Shown here: positions 17,030-30,726 of the stretch, piece by piece
Position numbering within the stretch: the first letter of the stretch is position 1
How the letters are laid out: each line of letters opens with the position of its first letter
Assembly: GCF_026339935.1 (NCBI RefSeq)
Contig: NZ_JAPEPX010000001.1
Coordinates: forward strand, 866,501-930,500
DNA from: Streptomyces sp. NBC_01551
GTDB lineage: Bacteria > Actinomycetota > Actinomycetes > Streptomycetales > Streptomycetaceae
Direction: 5' to 3'
DNA: 64,000 nucleotides
Position numbers and translations under genes: made by a program
The notes under the pieces: model-generated
The model's input: only the letters and a program-made list of their open reading frames with translations
What the model was told of the DNA's origin: nothing
Databases searched by the model: none

Positions 17030-17367
17030 GCCTACGTCACCTCGGATGTCGAACTGTCGGATACGGACCAGTGGGGAGCCCGAAGGCACCACACCAGGCG
17101 AGCCCCCGAACAGCGCCGTTATTCGCTCGCTGCTCGTTCACTCTGCTCGGAGACTAGCGGCCAAGGCCGCTCCAGTCAGCGAGAACGGACGAAAAGTCCT
17201 GGTCAGCCTCCACTGAACCGTACATCACGGACAAATCACCCCGGTTTTGTCCGGTGAAAGACGTTCGATTTTCGTCAAGAGGTGCGACACGAGGTTCGAG
17301 GCGGGGTGCGACGCGGGGTGCGACGCGCTCCTCCGGAGACGTCCCGGAGGAGCGGAGCGGCATTCCG
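17030..17367. other. Intergenic region with sIHF promoter area and pyrF terminator
   Basis: This 338-bp gap holds the upstream region of sIHF and the 3' side of pyrF, both leftward. It contains an inverted repeat with 8-bp arms, CGGACAAA at 17228-17235 and TTTGTCCG at 17246-17253, in an AT-richer patch; a tandem 12-bp repeat GGGGTGCGACGC around 17303-17326; and a terminator at 17326-17354. No ORF is credible. Confidence 0.5.
17326..17354 (-). terminator. Terminator after pyrF
   Basis: An 11-bp stem (CGCTCCTCCGG and complement) with a 7-nt loop lies 14 bp beyond the pyrF stop and ahead of sIHF. Confidence 0.7.
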
Positions 17368-18207
17368 TCAGGCCGAAACGGCCTTGCGGATCTCGTCCGC
17401 GAACCCGGCCGCCGACGCGCGCAGCGCGGCCGCGTCCGGACCGTGCTTCAGGACACCCCGCGACACGTTCGGGACGACGTTGCGCACCGCCGCACCGAAG
17501 ACCGCCGGCAGATCGGCGGCGGTGGCGCCCTGCGCACCGATTCCGGGGGCCAGCAGCGGCCCGTTGATGTCCAGGTCGAAGGAGGACAGGTCGCCCAGCG
17601 TCGCGCCGACCACGGCCCCGAAGGAGCCCATCGGCTCGGCGCCCGCGTTCTCCGCCGCCAGGTGCGCCAGCATCGTCGCGCCGATCGAGCGCCCGTCCTC
17701 GCGCAGGGCCCGCTGGACCTCGGCGCCCTCGGGGTTCGAGGTGAGGGCGAGGACGAACAGGCCGGCGCCGGACTCGCGCGCCAGCTCCACGGCGGGGGCG
17801 AGCGAGCCGTAGCCCAGGTACGGGGAGACCGTCAGGGCGTCCGAGAACAGCGGCGAGGACGGCGACAGGAACGTCTGCGCGTAGGCGGCCATGGTCGAGC
17901 CGATGTCCCCGCGCTTGGCGTCCATGACGACGAGCGTGCCCGCCGCGCGGGCGTCGGCGACGGTGCGCTCCAGCACGGCGATGCCCTTCGAGCCGAACCG
18001 CTCGAAGAAGGCGGCCTGCGGCTTGAACACGGCGACCTGGTCGGCCAGCGCCTCGACGACCGTGCGGGAGAACGTCTCCAGCCCGGCGATGTCGTCGCTC
18101 AGGCCCCAGGAGGCCAGCAGGGCCGCGTGCGGGTCGATGCCGACGCAGAGCGGGCCACGGGTGTCCATCGCCTCACGGAGGCGGGTGCCGAACGGGATCA
18201 CGGTCAC
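17368..18207 (-). CDS. pyrF: Orotidine 5'-phosphate decarboxylase, type 2
   Basis: The 279-aa enzyme converts OMP to UMP, the last step of de novo UMP synthesis. The catalytic MDAKRGDIGST with its Asp-Lys-Asp network marks the type 2 (mycobacterial) family; CVGIDPH near the N-terminus and the phosphate loop TPGIGAQG-like APGIGAQGAT are also seen. The GTG at 18207 overlaps the pyrD stop (GTGA), implying translational coupling. It ends the pyr gene run. Confidence 0.95.
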   Translation of the reverse strand: MTVIPFGTRLREAMDTRGPLCVGIDPHAALLASWGLSDDIAGLETFSRTVVEALADQVAVFKPQAAFFERFGSKGIAVLERTVADARAAGTLVVMDAKRGDIGSTMAAYAQTFLSPSSPLFSDALTVSPYLGYGSLAPAVELARESGAGLFVLALTSNPEGAEVQRALREDGRSIGATMLAHLAAENAGAEPMGSFGAVVGATLGDLSSFDLDINGPLLAPGIGAQGATAADLPAVFGAAVRNVVPNVSRGVLKHGPDAAALRASAAGFADEIRKAVSA

Positions 18208-19313
18208 TGGGCGGCCTTTCGGGTCTCGGCGCCCACCGCTTCGGCGAGGGTCGCGTAGGGGCTGTTGGCCAGGCGCGCCGCCAGGCCCTTGTGGATGGCG
18301 CGGGCGTAGAACGGGCCCTCGTAGATGAAGGCGCTGTAGCCCTGGACCAGGCTGGCGCCGGCAAGGATCCGCTGCCAGGCGTCCTCGGCGTTCTCGACGC
18401 CCCCGACGCCCACGAGGACCAGCTGGCCCCCCACACGGGCGTACAGGCGCCTGAGGACCTCCAGGGAGCGCTCCTTGACCGGCGCTCCGGACAGCCCGCC
18501 GGTCTCCTTGACGAGCGCGGGGTCGGATTTCAGCCCCAGGCCCTCGCGGGCGATGGTGGTGTTGGTCGCGATGATGCCGTCCAGGCCCAGCTCCAGGGCG
18601 AGGTCCGCGACGGCGTCGACGTCCTCGTCCGCCAGGTCGGGGGCGATCTTGACGAGCAGCGGCACGCGGCGGTCCGTCACGGTGCGGTCGGCGGCCTCGC
18701 GGACGGCCGTGAGCAGCGGCCGCAGCGACTCGGTGGCCTGGAGGTTGCGCAGGCCGGGGGTGTTCGGCGAGGAGACGTTCACCACGAGGTAGTCGGCGTG
18801 GCGGGCCAGGCGCTCGGTGGAGGCGACGTAGTCCCCCACGGCCTCTTCCTCCGGGACGACCTTCGTCTTGCCGATGTTGACGCCCACGACGGTCTTGAAG
18901 ACGGCCGTACGGGCCGCCAGGCGGGCCGCCACGGCCTCGGAGCCCTCGTTGTTGAAGCCCATGCGGTTGATCAGCGCGCGGTCCGGCACGAGGCGGAACA
19001 GCCGCTTCTTCGGGTTGCCGGGCTGGGCCTGCGCGGTGACCGTGCCGATCTCGACGTGGTCGAAGCCGAGCATCGACATGCCGTCGATCGCGACGGCGTT
19101 CTTGTCGAAGCCGGCCGCGAGCCCGAAGGGGCCGTGCATCCGCAGGCCGAGGGCCTCCGTGCGCAGCTCCTTGAAGCGCGGCGCGAGCCAGGCGGCGAGG
19201 AAGGTGCGCAGCACGGGCGTGCGGGCCGCGAGTCGGATCCATCGGAAGGCCAGGTAGTGGGCCTGCTCGGGGTCCATCCGCTTGAAGACCAGGTTGAAGA
19301 AGAGTTTGTACAT
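18204..19313 (-). CDS. pyrD: Dihydroorotate dehydrogenase (quinone), class 2
   Basis: The 369-aa membrane-associated flavoenzyme oxidises dihydroorotate to orotate with quinone. The N-terminal helix [22 protein letters not shown] is the class 2 membrane extension. [10 protein letters not shown], the catalytic Ser region [16 protein letters not shown], and the FMN phosphate site [16 protein letters not shown] [13 protein letters not shown] are visible. It overlaps pyrF by GTGA and lies behind carB, with a terminator-like hairpin in the 85-bp gap. Confidence 0.96.
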   Translation of the reverse strand: MYKLFFNLVFKRMDPEQAHYLAFRWIRLAARTPVLRTFLAAWLAPRFKELRTEALGLRMHGPFGLAAGFDKNAVAIDGMSMLGFDHVEIGTVTAQAQPGNPKKRLFRLVPDRALINRMGFNNEGSEAVAARLAARTAVFKTVVGVNIGKTKVVPEEEAVGDYVASTERLARHADYLVVNVSSPNTPGLRNLQATESLRPLLTAVREAADRTVTDRRVPLLVKIAPDLADEDVDAVADLALELGLDGIIATNTTIAREGLGLKSDPALVKETGGLSGAPVKERSLEVLRRLYARVGGQLVLVGVGGVENAEDAWQRILAGASLVQGYSAFIYEGPFYARAIHKGLAARLANSPYATLAEAVGAETRKAAQ

Positions 19314-19341
19314 CGTCAGTCGAATCCTCGTGCGCTCATGA

Positions 19342-19385
19342 AGAGGGGGACACCCGTCGCCTCGGCGAATCCGGTGTCCCCCTCT
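19342..19385 (-). terminator. Hairpin between carB and pyrD
   Basis: A 13-bp stem (AGAGGGGGACACC and complement) with an 18-nt loop lies 14 bp after the carB stop and about 29 bp before the pyrD start. It would end or attenuate the pyrR-to-carB transcript before pyrDF. Confidence 0.7.
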
Positions 19386-19398
19386 CCTGTTCGGGCTG

Positions 19399-22699
<3,301 letters not shown>

Positions 22700-22707
<8 letters not shown>

Positions 22708-23857
22708 GCTCGGCCTCCATCTGGGCGGTGCTCATCAAAGACGTGAAGCGGTCGAAGAGGTACGCGGCGTCGTGCGGGCCGGCGGCCGCCTCGGGGTGGT
22801 ACTGGACGGAGAAGGCCGGCTGGTCGAGCAGCTGGAGGCCTTCGACGACCTGGTCGTTCAGGCAGACGTGGGAGACCTCGGCGCGGCCGTAGGGGGTCTC
22901 GGAGACCTTGTCGAGGGGCGCGTCGACGGCGAAGCCGTGGTTGTGCGCGGTGACCTCGACCTTGCCGGTGGTGCGGTCCTGCACCGGCTGGTTGATGCCG
23001 CGGTGGCCGTACTTCAGCTTGTACGTGCCGAAGCCGAGCGCGCGGCCCAGGATCTGGTTGCCGAAGCAGATGCCGAAGAGCGGGGTCTTGCGCTCCAGGA
23101 CGCCCTGCATGACGGCGACGGGGCCGTCGGCGGTGGCCGGGTCGCCCGGGCCGTTGGAGAAGAACACGCCGTCGGGGTTGACCGCGTACACGTCCTCGAC
23201 GGTGGCGGTGGCGGGCAGCACGTGCACCTCGATGCCGCGCTCGGCCATCCGGTGCGGGGTCATGCCCTTGATGCCGAGGTCCACGGCGGCGACGGTGAAC
23301 TTCTTCTCGCCGATCGCGGGGACGACGTACGCCTCCTTGGTGGCGACCTCGGCGGAGAGGTTGGCGCCCTTCATCTGCGGGGCCTCCTGGACGCGGGCCA
23401 GCAGGGCCGCGTCCTCGGCGATGGCCTCGCCGGAGAAGATGCCGACGCGCATGGCGCCGCGCTCGCGCAGGTGGCGGGTCAGGGCGCGGGTGTCGATGCC
23501 GGAGATGCCGACGACGCCCTGCTTGACCAGTTCCTCGTCGAGCGAGCGCTGGGAGCGCCAGTTCGAGGGCTTGCGGGCGGGGTCGCGTACGACGTACCCG
23601 GACACCCAGATGCGGGAGGACTCGGGGTCCTCGTCGTTGACACCGGTGTTGCCCACGTGCGGGGCCGTCATGACGACGACCTGGCGGTGGTACGACGGGT
23701 CGGTCAGGGTCTCCTGGTAGCCGGTCATGCCGGTGGAGAACACGGCCTCGCCGAAGGTCTCCCCCACAGCGCCGTAGGCACGGCCGCGGAAGATCCGACC
23801 GTCCTCCAGGACGAGTACGGCGGGAGCTTTGGCTGCTCCCCTGGTGGAGGTCGTCAT
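22700..23857 (-). CDS. carA: Carbamoyl-phosphate synthase small subunit
   Basis: The 385-aa glutaminase subunit supplies ammonia to CarB. The N-terminal CarA-specific domain ([21 protein letters not shown]) is followed by a class I amidotransferase with the nucleophile elbow [15 protein letters not shown] and the His-Glu pair [11 protein letters not shown]. The ATG at 23857 overlaps the stop of the membrane ORF upstream (ATGA). It overlaps carB by 8 nt. Confidence 0.97.
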
Positions 23858-24435
23858 CGTTCGGCGCCTTCCGTCGTGATGGATGAGTTCATGGTGTTGA
23901 TCGCTTCGACCCACGCGGCGTGTTCGGCCGCGCGGTCGGAGCGGAATCCGGAGTCGATCAGCTTGTCGCCGTGCGCCCATGTGACGACGAGCAGACCGCC
24001 CTCGGTGAGTACCTTGCCCGCGATTCCCTTGTCGAGGCGGGCGCCGCGCAGCTGCGCGGTCGGTACGAAGAAGTCGTTGGCCCCCGGACGGACCACGTCG
24101 AGGCCCGCGTCGGTGAGCGTGAGCTCGACCCGGCTGCGCAGACCCAGACCGTGGGCGACGATCCGGTCGAGCCACTGCCCGGCGGTGGTGGACCCGTGGT
24201 ACCGGCCGGTCAGGGCCAGCCGGTGCTCGGGGAGACCGCTCGGGGCGGCGGGCAGCTCCGGCAGATCACTCTGCAGAGCGCCGCGCCATTTCCAGCCCTG
24301 CCGCATCAGCCAGTACACGAACGCGATGAAGACGAGCAGACCGACGACCCACGCGATGCGGGCGCCCCAGTCCGTCACCTCCGCCGACTGTCGTTCGGCG
24401 GCCTCGGCGGCCAGTTGGATTACTGCAGGTGTCAC
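23854..24435 (-). CDS. Membrane-anchored protein of unknown function inside the pyr operon
   Basis: The 193-aa protein has one clear membrane helix near residues 25-45 ([21 protein letters not shown]) and a soluble C-terminal domain of about 140 residues with a beta-rich, PH-like pattern ([14 protein letters not shown] ... [19 protein letters not shown] ... [14 protein letters not shown]). I do not know its function. It is stitched into the operon: its GTG overlaps the pyrC stop (GTGA) and its stop overlaps the carA start (ATGA). A role at the membrane related to pyrimidine synthesis is possible but untested. Confidence 0.85.
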   Translation of the reverse strand: MTPAVIQLAAEAAERQSAEVTDWGARIAWVVGLLVFIAFVYWLMRQGWKWRGALQSDLPELPAAPSGLPEHRLALTGRYHGSTTAGQWLDRIVAHGLGLRSRVELTLTDAGLDVVRPGANDFFVPTAQLRGARLDKGIAGKVLTEGGLLVVTWAHGDKLIDSGFRSDRAAEHAAWVEAINTMNSSITTEGAER

Positions 24436-25718
24436 GCCAGCGTCCCGTCCACGACCGTTGCCCGGCCCCGCAGGAAGGTGTGAGTGACGCGTCCCGGCAG
24501 CTCGCGGCCCTCGTAGGGCGTGTTGCGGCTGCGGGAAGCGAACTGTGCGGGGTCCACGACACCACGGTACGAGGTGTCGACCAAGGTCAGGTTCGCGGGT
24601 TCACCCACCGAGACGGGTCGGCCGTGGCCCGCGAGGCCGCCGATCCGGGCCGGGGCGAAGGACATCCGCTCGGCGACGCCCGCCCAGTCGAGGAGCCCGG
24701 TCTCGACCATCGTCTGCTGGACGACGGAGAGCGCGGTCTCCAGGCCCACCATGCCCATGGCGGCCGCGGCCCACTCGCAGTCCTTGTCCTCGTGCGGGTG
24801 CGGGGCGTGGTCGGTGGCGACGATGTCGATCGTGCCGTCGGCGAGCGCCTCGCGCAGGGCCATCACGTCGCGCTCGGTGCGCAGCGGCGGGTTGACCTTG
24901 TAGACCGCGTTGTACGAGCGGACGAGCTCGTCGGTGAGGAGGAGGTGGTGCGGGGTGACCTCGGCGGTGACGTCGATGCCGCGGGACTTGGCCCAGCGGA
25001 CGATCTCGACGGAGCCGGCGGTGGAGAGGTGGCAGATGTGCACACGGGAGCCGACGTGCTCGGCGAGGAGGACGTCGCGGGCGATGATCGACTCCTCGGC
25101 GACGGCCGGCCAGCCGCCGAGGCCGAGCTCGGCGGAGACGACGCCCTCGTTCATCTGGGCGCCCTCGGTCAGGCGGGGCTCCTGGGCGTGCTGGGCGACG
25201 ACGCCGCCGAAGGCCTTCACGTACTCCAGGGCGCGGCGCATGATCACGGCGTCGTCGACGCACTTGCCGTCGTCGGAGAAGACGGTGACGCGGGCGGCGG
25301 AGTCGTGCATGGCGCCGAGCTCCGAGAGCTGCTTGCCCTCCAGGCCGACGGTGACGGCGCCGATGGGCTGCACGTCGCAGTAGCCGGACTCCTTGCCCAG
25401 GCGCCAGACCTGCTCGACGACGCCGGCGGTGTCGGCGACCGGGAAGGTGTTCGCCATGGCGAACACGGCGGTGTAGCCACCGGAGGCGGCGGCGCGGGTG
25501 CCGGTCAGGACGGTCTCGGAGTCCTCGCGGCCGGGCTCGCGCAGGTGGGTGTGCAGGTCGACGAGGCCGGGGAGGAGCGTCTGGCCGGCGGCCTCGACGA
25601 CGGTCGCGCCCTCGGCGGACAGGCCGGTGCCGACCTCGGCGATCGTCTCGCCGTCGATCAGGACGTCCTGCGCCTCGCCACCGAGTACCTTCGCGCCACG
25701 GATAAGGATCTTGCTCAT
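24432..25718 (-). CDS. pyrC: Dihydroorotase
   Basis: The 428-aa zinc amidohydrolase cyclises carbamoyl aspartate to dihydroorotate. Visible metal ligands and signatures: DLHTHLREPG, VAQHAQEP, HICHLSTAGS and ATDHAPHPHEDK. This is the long class I type. The ATG at 25718 lies 2 nt after the pyrB stop (TAACCATG). The following membrane ORF overlaps it by GTGA. Confidence 0.97.
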   Translation of the reverse strand: MSKILIRGAKVLGGEAQDVLIDGETIAEVGTGLSAEGATVVEAAGQTLLPGLVDLHTHLREPGREDSETVLTGTRAAASGGYTAVFAMANTFPVADTAGVVEQVWRLGKESGYCDVQPIGAVTVGLEGKQLSELGAMHDSAARVTVFSDDGKCVDDAVIMRRALEYVKAFGGVVAQHAQEPRLTEGAQMNEGVVSAELGLGGWPAVAEESIIARDVLLAEHVGSRVHICHLSTAGSVEIVRWAKSRGIDVTAEVTPHHLLLTDELVRSYNAVYKVNPPLRTERDVMALREALADGTIDIVATDHAPHPHEDKDCEWAAAAMGMVGLETALSVVQQTMVETGLLDWAGVAERMSFAPARIGGLAGHGRPVSVGEPANLTLVDTSYRGVVDPAQFASRSRNTPYEGRELPGRVTHTFLRGRATVVDGTLA

Positions 25719-25720
25719 GG

Positions 25721-26710
25721 TTACTTGTTCTCCTCGGTGCGCGCGGCGGGGGTGGTGGTGACGGCGGGCTCGGAGCCTCCGAGCAGCAGGTACAGGACGG
25801 CCATCCGGGTGGAGACGCCGTTGGCGACCTGCTCGACGGCCGTGCAGCGGTCGGAGTCGGCGACCTCGGCGGTGATCTCCATGCCGCGGTTCATCGGGCC
25901 GGGGTGCATCACGATGGCGTGCTCGGGCATCTTCGCCATGCGGTCGCCGTCGAGCCCGTACCGGCGGGAGTACTCTCGCTCGGTCGGGAAGAAGGCGGCG
26001 TTCATGCGTTCGCGCTGCACACGCAGCATCATCACCGCATCGGACTTCGGCAGCACCTTGTCGAGGTCGTACGAGACCTCGCACGGCCAGCTCTCGACGC
26101 CGATCGGCACCAGCGTGGGCGGGGCCACCACGGTGACCTCGGCGCCCAGCGTGTGCAGCAGCTGCACGTTGGAGCGGGCCACCCGGCTGTGCAGGACGTC
26201 ACCGACGATGGTGATCCGGCGGCCGGCCAGGTCCTTGCCGAGCCCGGCGTCGCGGCCGACCAGGCGGCGGCGCATGGTGAAGGCGTCCAGCAGGGCCTGG
26301 GTGGGGTGCTCGTGGGTGCCGTCGCCGGCGTTGACCACGGCGGAGTCGATCCAGCCGGAGGTCGCGAGCCGGTAGGGGGCGCCGGAGGCGTGGTGGCGGA
26401 TGACGACCGCGTCGGCGCCCATCGCCTCCAGGGTCAGCGCGGTGTCCTTCAGCGATTCGCCCTTGGAAACCGAGGAACCCTTGGCGGAGAAGTTGATGAC
26501 GTCGGCGGAGAGCCGCTTGGCGGCCGCCTCGAAGGAGATCCGGGTACGGGTCGAGTCCTCGAAGAAGAGGTTGACGACCGTGAGCCCGCGCAGGGTGGGC
26601 AGCTTCTTGATCGGCCGGTCGGCGACCCGGGCCATCTCCTCGGCGGTGTCGAGGATCAGGACGGCGTCGTCGCGCGTGAGATCGGCGGCCGAGATGAGGT
26701 GGCGCTTCAT
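25721..26710 (-). CDS. pyrB: Aspartate carbamoyltransferase catalytic subunit
   Basis: The 329-aa enzyme joins carbamoyl phosphate and aspartate. The carbamoyl phosphate motif [13 protein letters not shown] and the aspartate-side [11 protein letters not shown] are clear. The ATG at 26710 is preceded by ACGGAG at 8 nt; an upstream in-frame start at 26782 adds a non-conserved tail. No pyrI regulatory subunit is present, as is usual here. A short GC hairpin sits in the 117-bp gap after pyrR. Confidence 0.97.
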   Translation of the reverse strand: MKRHLISAADLTRDDAVLILDTAEEMARVADRPIKKLPTLRGLTVVNLFFEDSTRTRISFEAAAKRLSADVINFSAKGSSVSKGESLKDTALTLEAMGADAVVIRHHASGAPYRLATSGWIDSAVVNAGDGTHEHPTQALLDAFTMRRRLVGRDAGLGKDLAGRRITIVGDVLHSRVARSNVQLLHTLGAEVTVVAPPTLVPIGVESWPCEVSYDLDKVLPKSDAVMMLRVQRERMNAAFFPTEREYSRRYGLDGDRMAKMPEHAIVMHPGPMNRGMEITAEVADSDRCTAVEQVANGVSTRMAVLYLLLGGSEPAVTTTPAARTEENK

Positions 26711-26827
26711 CTGGATGGCTCCGTAAGTCTGGGAGGGCAGGCTGAGGGCGCCCGCTGCGGCGGGCGGGGCGGTGCTGGGCAAGGGCTGCGCGGCGGTTCC
26801 CCGCGCGGGGAGCCGTGCGCGCGGGGG

Positions 26828-27438
<611 letters not shown>

Positions 27439-27543
27439 TTAAAGGACGTCTGATGTACGCCGTCCACGGTAGCAGGGGGAATCGGGCGGGCCCGCACCGG
27501 GCCGCCGGGAACCCCTCGCGCGGGGCGATGAAGACCATTCGGC

Positions 27544-27587
27544 TTGACGCATCCAAGTAACGCTGCGTAACCTCACAGTGAGTTACC
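27544..27587 (+). promoter_or_regulatory. bldD promoter with candidate BldD operators
   Basis: A TTGACG hexamer (27544-27549) and TAACCT (27568-27573), spaced by 18 bp, lie about 77 bp before bldD. Overlapping and following the -10 are AGTAACGCTGCGTAACC and AGTGAGTTACC (27577-27587), close to the reported BldD consensus AGTgA(n)mTCACc. BldD is known to repress its own gene in S. coelicolor, so this is a likely autoregulatory site. Confidence 0.65.
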
Positions 27588-27649
27588 AGCCGCGCGGCTG
27601 AGCCGCATGCAGTCCATGTAGTCACAGCGTCACAGCGTCCGGGAGCGTT

Positions 27650-28150
27650 ATGTCCAGCGAATACGCCAAACAGCTCGGGGCCAAGCTCCGCGCCATCCGC
27701 ACCCAGCAGGGCCTTTCCCTCCACGGTGTCGAGGAGAAGTCCCAGGGCCGGTGGAAGGCCGTGGTGGTCGGTTCCTACGAGCGCGGGGACCGCGCCGTGA
27801 CCGTCCAGCGCCTTGCCGAGCTGGCGGACTTCTACGGGGTTCCGGTGCAGGAGCTGCTGCCGGGCACGACCCCCGGCGGAGCGGCCGAGCCGCCGCCGAA
27901 GCTGCGTCTCGACCTGGAGCGTCTGGCAGGGGTGCCCGCCGAGAAGGCCGGTCCGCTCCAGCGTTACGCCGCGACCATCCAGAGCCAGCGCGGCGACTAC
28001 AACGGCAAGGTGCTGTCGATCCGCCAGGACGACCTGCGCACCCTGGCCGTGATCTACGACCAGTCGCCCTCGGTCCTGACCGAGCAGCTCATCAGCTGGG
28101 GCGTGCTGGACGCGGACGCGCGCCGCGCCGTGGCCCACGAGGACATCTAG
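27650..28150 (+). CDS. bldD: Developmental master regulator BldD
   Basis: The 166-aa DNA-binding protein represses sporulation genes during vegetative growth, and dimerises on tetrameric cyclic-di-GMP. The N-terminal XRE-type helix-turn-helix (LGAKLRAIRTQQGLSLHGVEEKS) and the C-terminal c-di-GMP signature RGD-X8-RQDD (Arg114-Asp116 and Arg125-Asp128) are both intact. It is the only plus-strand gene between the pyr operon and nusB, has its own promoter and ends in a very strong terminator. Confidence 0.98.
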   Translation: MSSEYAKQLGAKLRAIRTQQGLSLHGVEEKSQGRWKAVVVGSYERGDRAVTVQRLAELADFYGVPVQELLPGTTPGGAAEPPPKLRLDLERLAGVPAEKAGPLQRYAATIQSQRGDYNGKVLSIRQDDLRTLAVIYDQSPSVLTEQLISWGVLDADARRAVAHEDI

Positions 28151-28180
28151 TCCTCGGACCCAGGACCAGCAGAAACGTTA

Positions 28181-28231
28181 CCGGCGGGTGCCGGGCGGCC
28201 TGAGCGGCTTCCCGGCACCCGCCGGTTTTTT
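28181..28231 (+). terminator. Strong intrinsic terminator after bldD
   Basis: A 15-bp perfect stem (CCGGCGGGTGCCGGG and complement) with a 15-nt loop is followed by six T residues (28226-28231). It is the only classic U-tract terminator in rightward genes of this window. Confidence 0.93.
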
Positions 28232-28261
28232 CGGTTCCGGTGCGAGTGGATGCGGCTGAAC

Positions 28262-28301
28262 ACGGAAGGGCCCGCAGCACGTGTGCTGCGGGCCCTTCCG
28301 T
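28262..28301 (-). terminator. Terminator after nusB
   Basis: A 19-bp perfect stem with a 2-nt loop lies 30 bp beyond the nusB stop, convergent with the bldD terminator. No U tract, but the stem is extreme and probably works in both directions. Confidence 0.85.
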
Positions 28302-28331
28302 ATGACGCGGTACCGGCGACGACCGGTGCGG

Positions 28332-28766
28332 TCAGCTCTCGCTGCGGCGCAGGCTCGGCTTCAGGTCCTTGAAGCGGGCCAGCAGCCCGTTCACGAACGA
28401 GGGCGACTCGTCCGTCGAGAACTCCTTGGCCAGCTGGACGGCCTCGTCGATGGCCACGGCGTCCGGGGTCTCGTCCACCCAGATCAGCTCGTAGGCACCG
28501 AGACGCACGATGTTGCGGTCCACGACCGGCATCCGGTCGAGGTCCCAGTCCACGGCGTACGTGATGATCAGATCGTCGATGCGGTTCACCTTGTCGGCGT
28601 AACCCTCGACGAGATCCATCGTGAAGGCGCTGACCGGCGGCTGCCGGTCGTCCGACCGCGCGTGGCGGATCCAGTCCGCGAGGACGTCGCGCACGGGCAC
28701 CCCGCGCTGGTCGGCCTCGAACAGGATCTGGAAAGCGCGCTTGCGCGCGTTGCTCCGGGCAGCCAC
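28332..28766 (-). CDS. nusB: Transcription antitermination factor NusB
   Basis: The 144-aa all-helical protein binds boxA RNA with NusE during rRNA transcription. The start AARSNARKRAFQILFEADQRG and the C-terminal AVQLAKEFSTDESPSFVNGLLARF are typical. The GTG start lies 2 nt after the efp stop, a close coupling that is conserved in many bacteria. It ends the leftward operon. Confidence 0.95.
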   Translation of the reverse strand: MAARSNARKRAFQILFEADQRGVPVRDVLADWIRHARSDDRQPPVSAFTMDLVEGYADKVNRIDDLIITYAVDWDLDRMPVVDRNIVRLGAYELIWVDETPDAVAIDEAVQLAKEFSTDESPSFVNGLLARFKDLKPSLRRSES

Positions 28767-28768
28767 GG

Positions 28769-29335
28769 TTAGCTGTTCACCCGGCCGAGGTAGTCGCTGG
28801 TGCGGGTGTCGACCTTGACCTTCTCGCCGGTGTTGACGAAGAGCGGGACCTGGATCTCGTGGCCGGTCTCCAGCTTGGCGGGCTTGGTGCCGCCGGTGGA
28901 GCGGTCGCCCTGGACGCCCGGGTCGGTGTGCTCGATGACGAGCTCGACGGCGGCCGGGAGCTCGACGTAGAGGACCGAGCCCTCGTGCTGGGCGACGGAG
29001 GCGGTGAAGCCCTCGATCAGGAAGTTGGCGGCGTCGCCGACAGCCTTCTTGTCGACCATCAGCTGGTCGTAGGTCTGCATGTCCATGAACACGAAGTACT
29101 CGCCGTCCATGTACGAGAACTGCATGTCACGGCGGTCGATGGTGGCCGTCTCGACCTTCGTGCCGGCGTTGAAGGTCTTGTCGACGACCTTGCCGGAGAG
29201 CACGTGCTTGAGCTTGGTGCGCACGAAGGCCGGGCCCTTGCCGGGCTTGACGTGCTGGAACTCGACGACGGACCAGAGCTGGTCACCGTCGAGCTTGAGC
29301 ACCATGCCGTTCTTGAGGTCGTTCGTGGAAGCCAC
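28769..29335 (-). CDS. efp: Elongation factor P
   Basis: The 188-aa three-domain protein relieves ribosomes stalled on proline runs. The domain I loop [17 protein letters not shown] has Lys flanked by prolines and glycines at the tip (PGKGPA); the C-terminal signature [28 protein letters not shown] is intact. It lies between an M24 peptidase-like gene and nusB, all on one strand. Confidence 0.97.
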   Translation of the reverse strand: MASTNDLKNGMVLKLDGDQLWSVVEFQHVKPGKGPAFVRTKLKHVLSGKVVDKTFNAGTKVETATIDRRDMQFSYMDGEYFVFMDMQTYDQLMVDKKAVGDAANFLIEGFTASVAQHEGSVLYVELPAAVELVIEHTDPGVQGDRSTGGTKPAKLETGHEIQVPLFVNTGEKVKVDTRTSDYLGRVNS

Positions 29336-29394
29336 GGTTGCGGAATCTCCTGCACTGGAAGACCACGGGTGCGCGCACAGTCCGCCGCGGCGGG

Positions 29395-30501
29395 CTAGAG
29401 CGCGAGCAGCTCCTTGGTCGTAATGGTGAGTAGCTCGGGACCGCCGTCCGCCTCGGGGCGTACGACGAGCGTGTCATCGATCCGGACACCTCCCCGGCCG
29501 GGGAGGTGAACCCCCGGTTCGACGGTGACCGGCACGCAAGCGTCCAGTTTACCCATTGCCGTAGGTGCAAGCTGCGGGTCCTCGTCGATTTCGAGTCCGA
29601 CACCGTGTCCGGTCCACGGAGCGAGGGATTCCCCGTGCCCCGCAGAGTCCAGTACGGAGCGGGCCGCGTGGTCGACGTCCCGGTACGCGGCGCCCGGCAG
29701 GAGCGCCTCGCGACCGGCCCGCTGGGCGGCGAAAACAAGATCGTAGAGCTCGATCTGCCAGTCGGCCGGGCTGGTGCCGATCACGAACGTACGGCCGATC
29801 TCGCAGCGGTAGCCGCGGTAGTTGGCGCCGAGGCAGACGGTGAGGAAATCGCCCTCCTCGACCCGGCGGTCGGTGGGCCGGTGCCGGGAGCGGCCGGAGT
29901 TCGGGCCGGTGCCGACGGAGGTCGGGAAGGCGGGGCCGTCGGCGCCGTGGTCGACGAGGCGGCGCTCCAGCTCCAGGGCGAGGTGGCGTTCGGTCCGCCC
30001 CACCAGGATCGACTCCAGCAGCTCACCGAGGGCCTGGTCGGCGATCTCGGCGGCGATGCGGAGGCAGGAGATCTCCTCCTCGTCCTTGACGAGGCGCTGC
30101 TGCTCCACGGAGAGGCCGAGGTCCGCGAGGCGGAGCCCCGGCGCGACGGAGCGCAGGGCGCGGTGGCGGGCGACCGTGAGGTGGTGCTCCTCGACGGCGA
30201 GCGAGTCGGCCCGTACGGCGCCGGCCATGTCCCCGGCGGCGACGGCGGGATCCCCGCCGGGGGCGGACAGCACCGACACCCGCAGCTGTTCGTCGAGGCG
30301 GCCCTCGTCGGCCTCGCCGGTGGGGGTGTTGGAGCAGAACAGCACGTCGTCGGCGGGCCCGACCAGCAGCACGGCGCCGGGCGGTGAGGCCCCGGCGAGG
30401 TACCGGACGTTCGCCGGCCGCGTGATCAGAGCGGCGGCGTTGCCCGCGGCGGCACAACGGTCGCGAAGCAGGCCCCTTCGGGCCGCGTACACGTCTGACA
30501 T
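29395..30501 (-). CDS. M24 (aminopeptidase P-like) protein with altered metal site
   Basis: The 368-aa protein has a creatinase-like N-terminal domain and a pita-bread M24 domain. The third and fourth ligand regions are present ([14 protein letters not shown], His299; [11 protein letters not shown], Glu328). The two metal Asp of the usual DxGxxxxGYxSDxTRT block are replaced: the segment reads [18 protein letters not shown], giving Cys223 and Glu234, and the last Glu is Asp342. It may be a non-classical or inactive peptidase. It sits directly upstream of efp, a common pairing. I use the ATG at 30501. Confidence 0.85.
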   Translation of the reverse strand: MSDVYAARRGLLRDRCAAAGNAAALITRPANVRYLAGASPPGAVLLVGPADDVLFCSNTPTGEADEGRLDEQLRVSVLSAPGGDPAVAAGDMAGAVRADSLAVEEHHLTVARHRALRSVAPGLRLADLGLSVEQQRLVKDEEEISCLRIAAEIADQALGELLESILVGRTERHLALELERRLVDHGADGPAFPTSVGTGPNSGRSRHRPTDRRVEEGDFLTVCLGANYRGYRCEIGRTFVIGTSPADWQIELYDLVFAAQRAGREALLPGAAYRDVDHAARSVLDSAGHGESLAPWTGHGVGLEIDEDPQLAPTAMGKLDACVPVTVEPGVHLPGRGGVRIDDTLVVRPEADGGPELLTITTKELLAL

Positions 30502-30726
30502 GACTCCGAGCCTACGAGCGCCTCGCCCATCCGGCCTGACGAGCGCCGCCGTCCGATGCCGGCCCGCCTGTCCGGCGACACCCCCCCGCCCCAGGCGCCC
30601 CCGCCCCTGGGGCCCCTGCGGGGCCGAACCGATCCCGGCCGGAAACCCGGCCCGCGCCGGCAATCGAGACCCGGGCCCGCCCCCGACGACAGCGCTGCCG
30701 TCGCACAGCCGCGTGCGCCCGCGGAA

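Noticed and set aside
17303..17326. 12-bp tandem GGGGTGCGACGC as an operator
   Set aside because: Only two units in GC-rich DNA immediately before a terminator; likely slippage with no clear partner gene.
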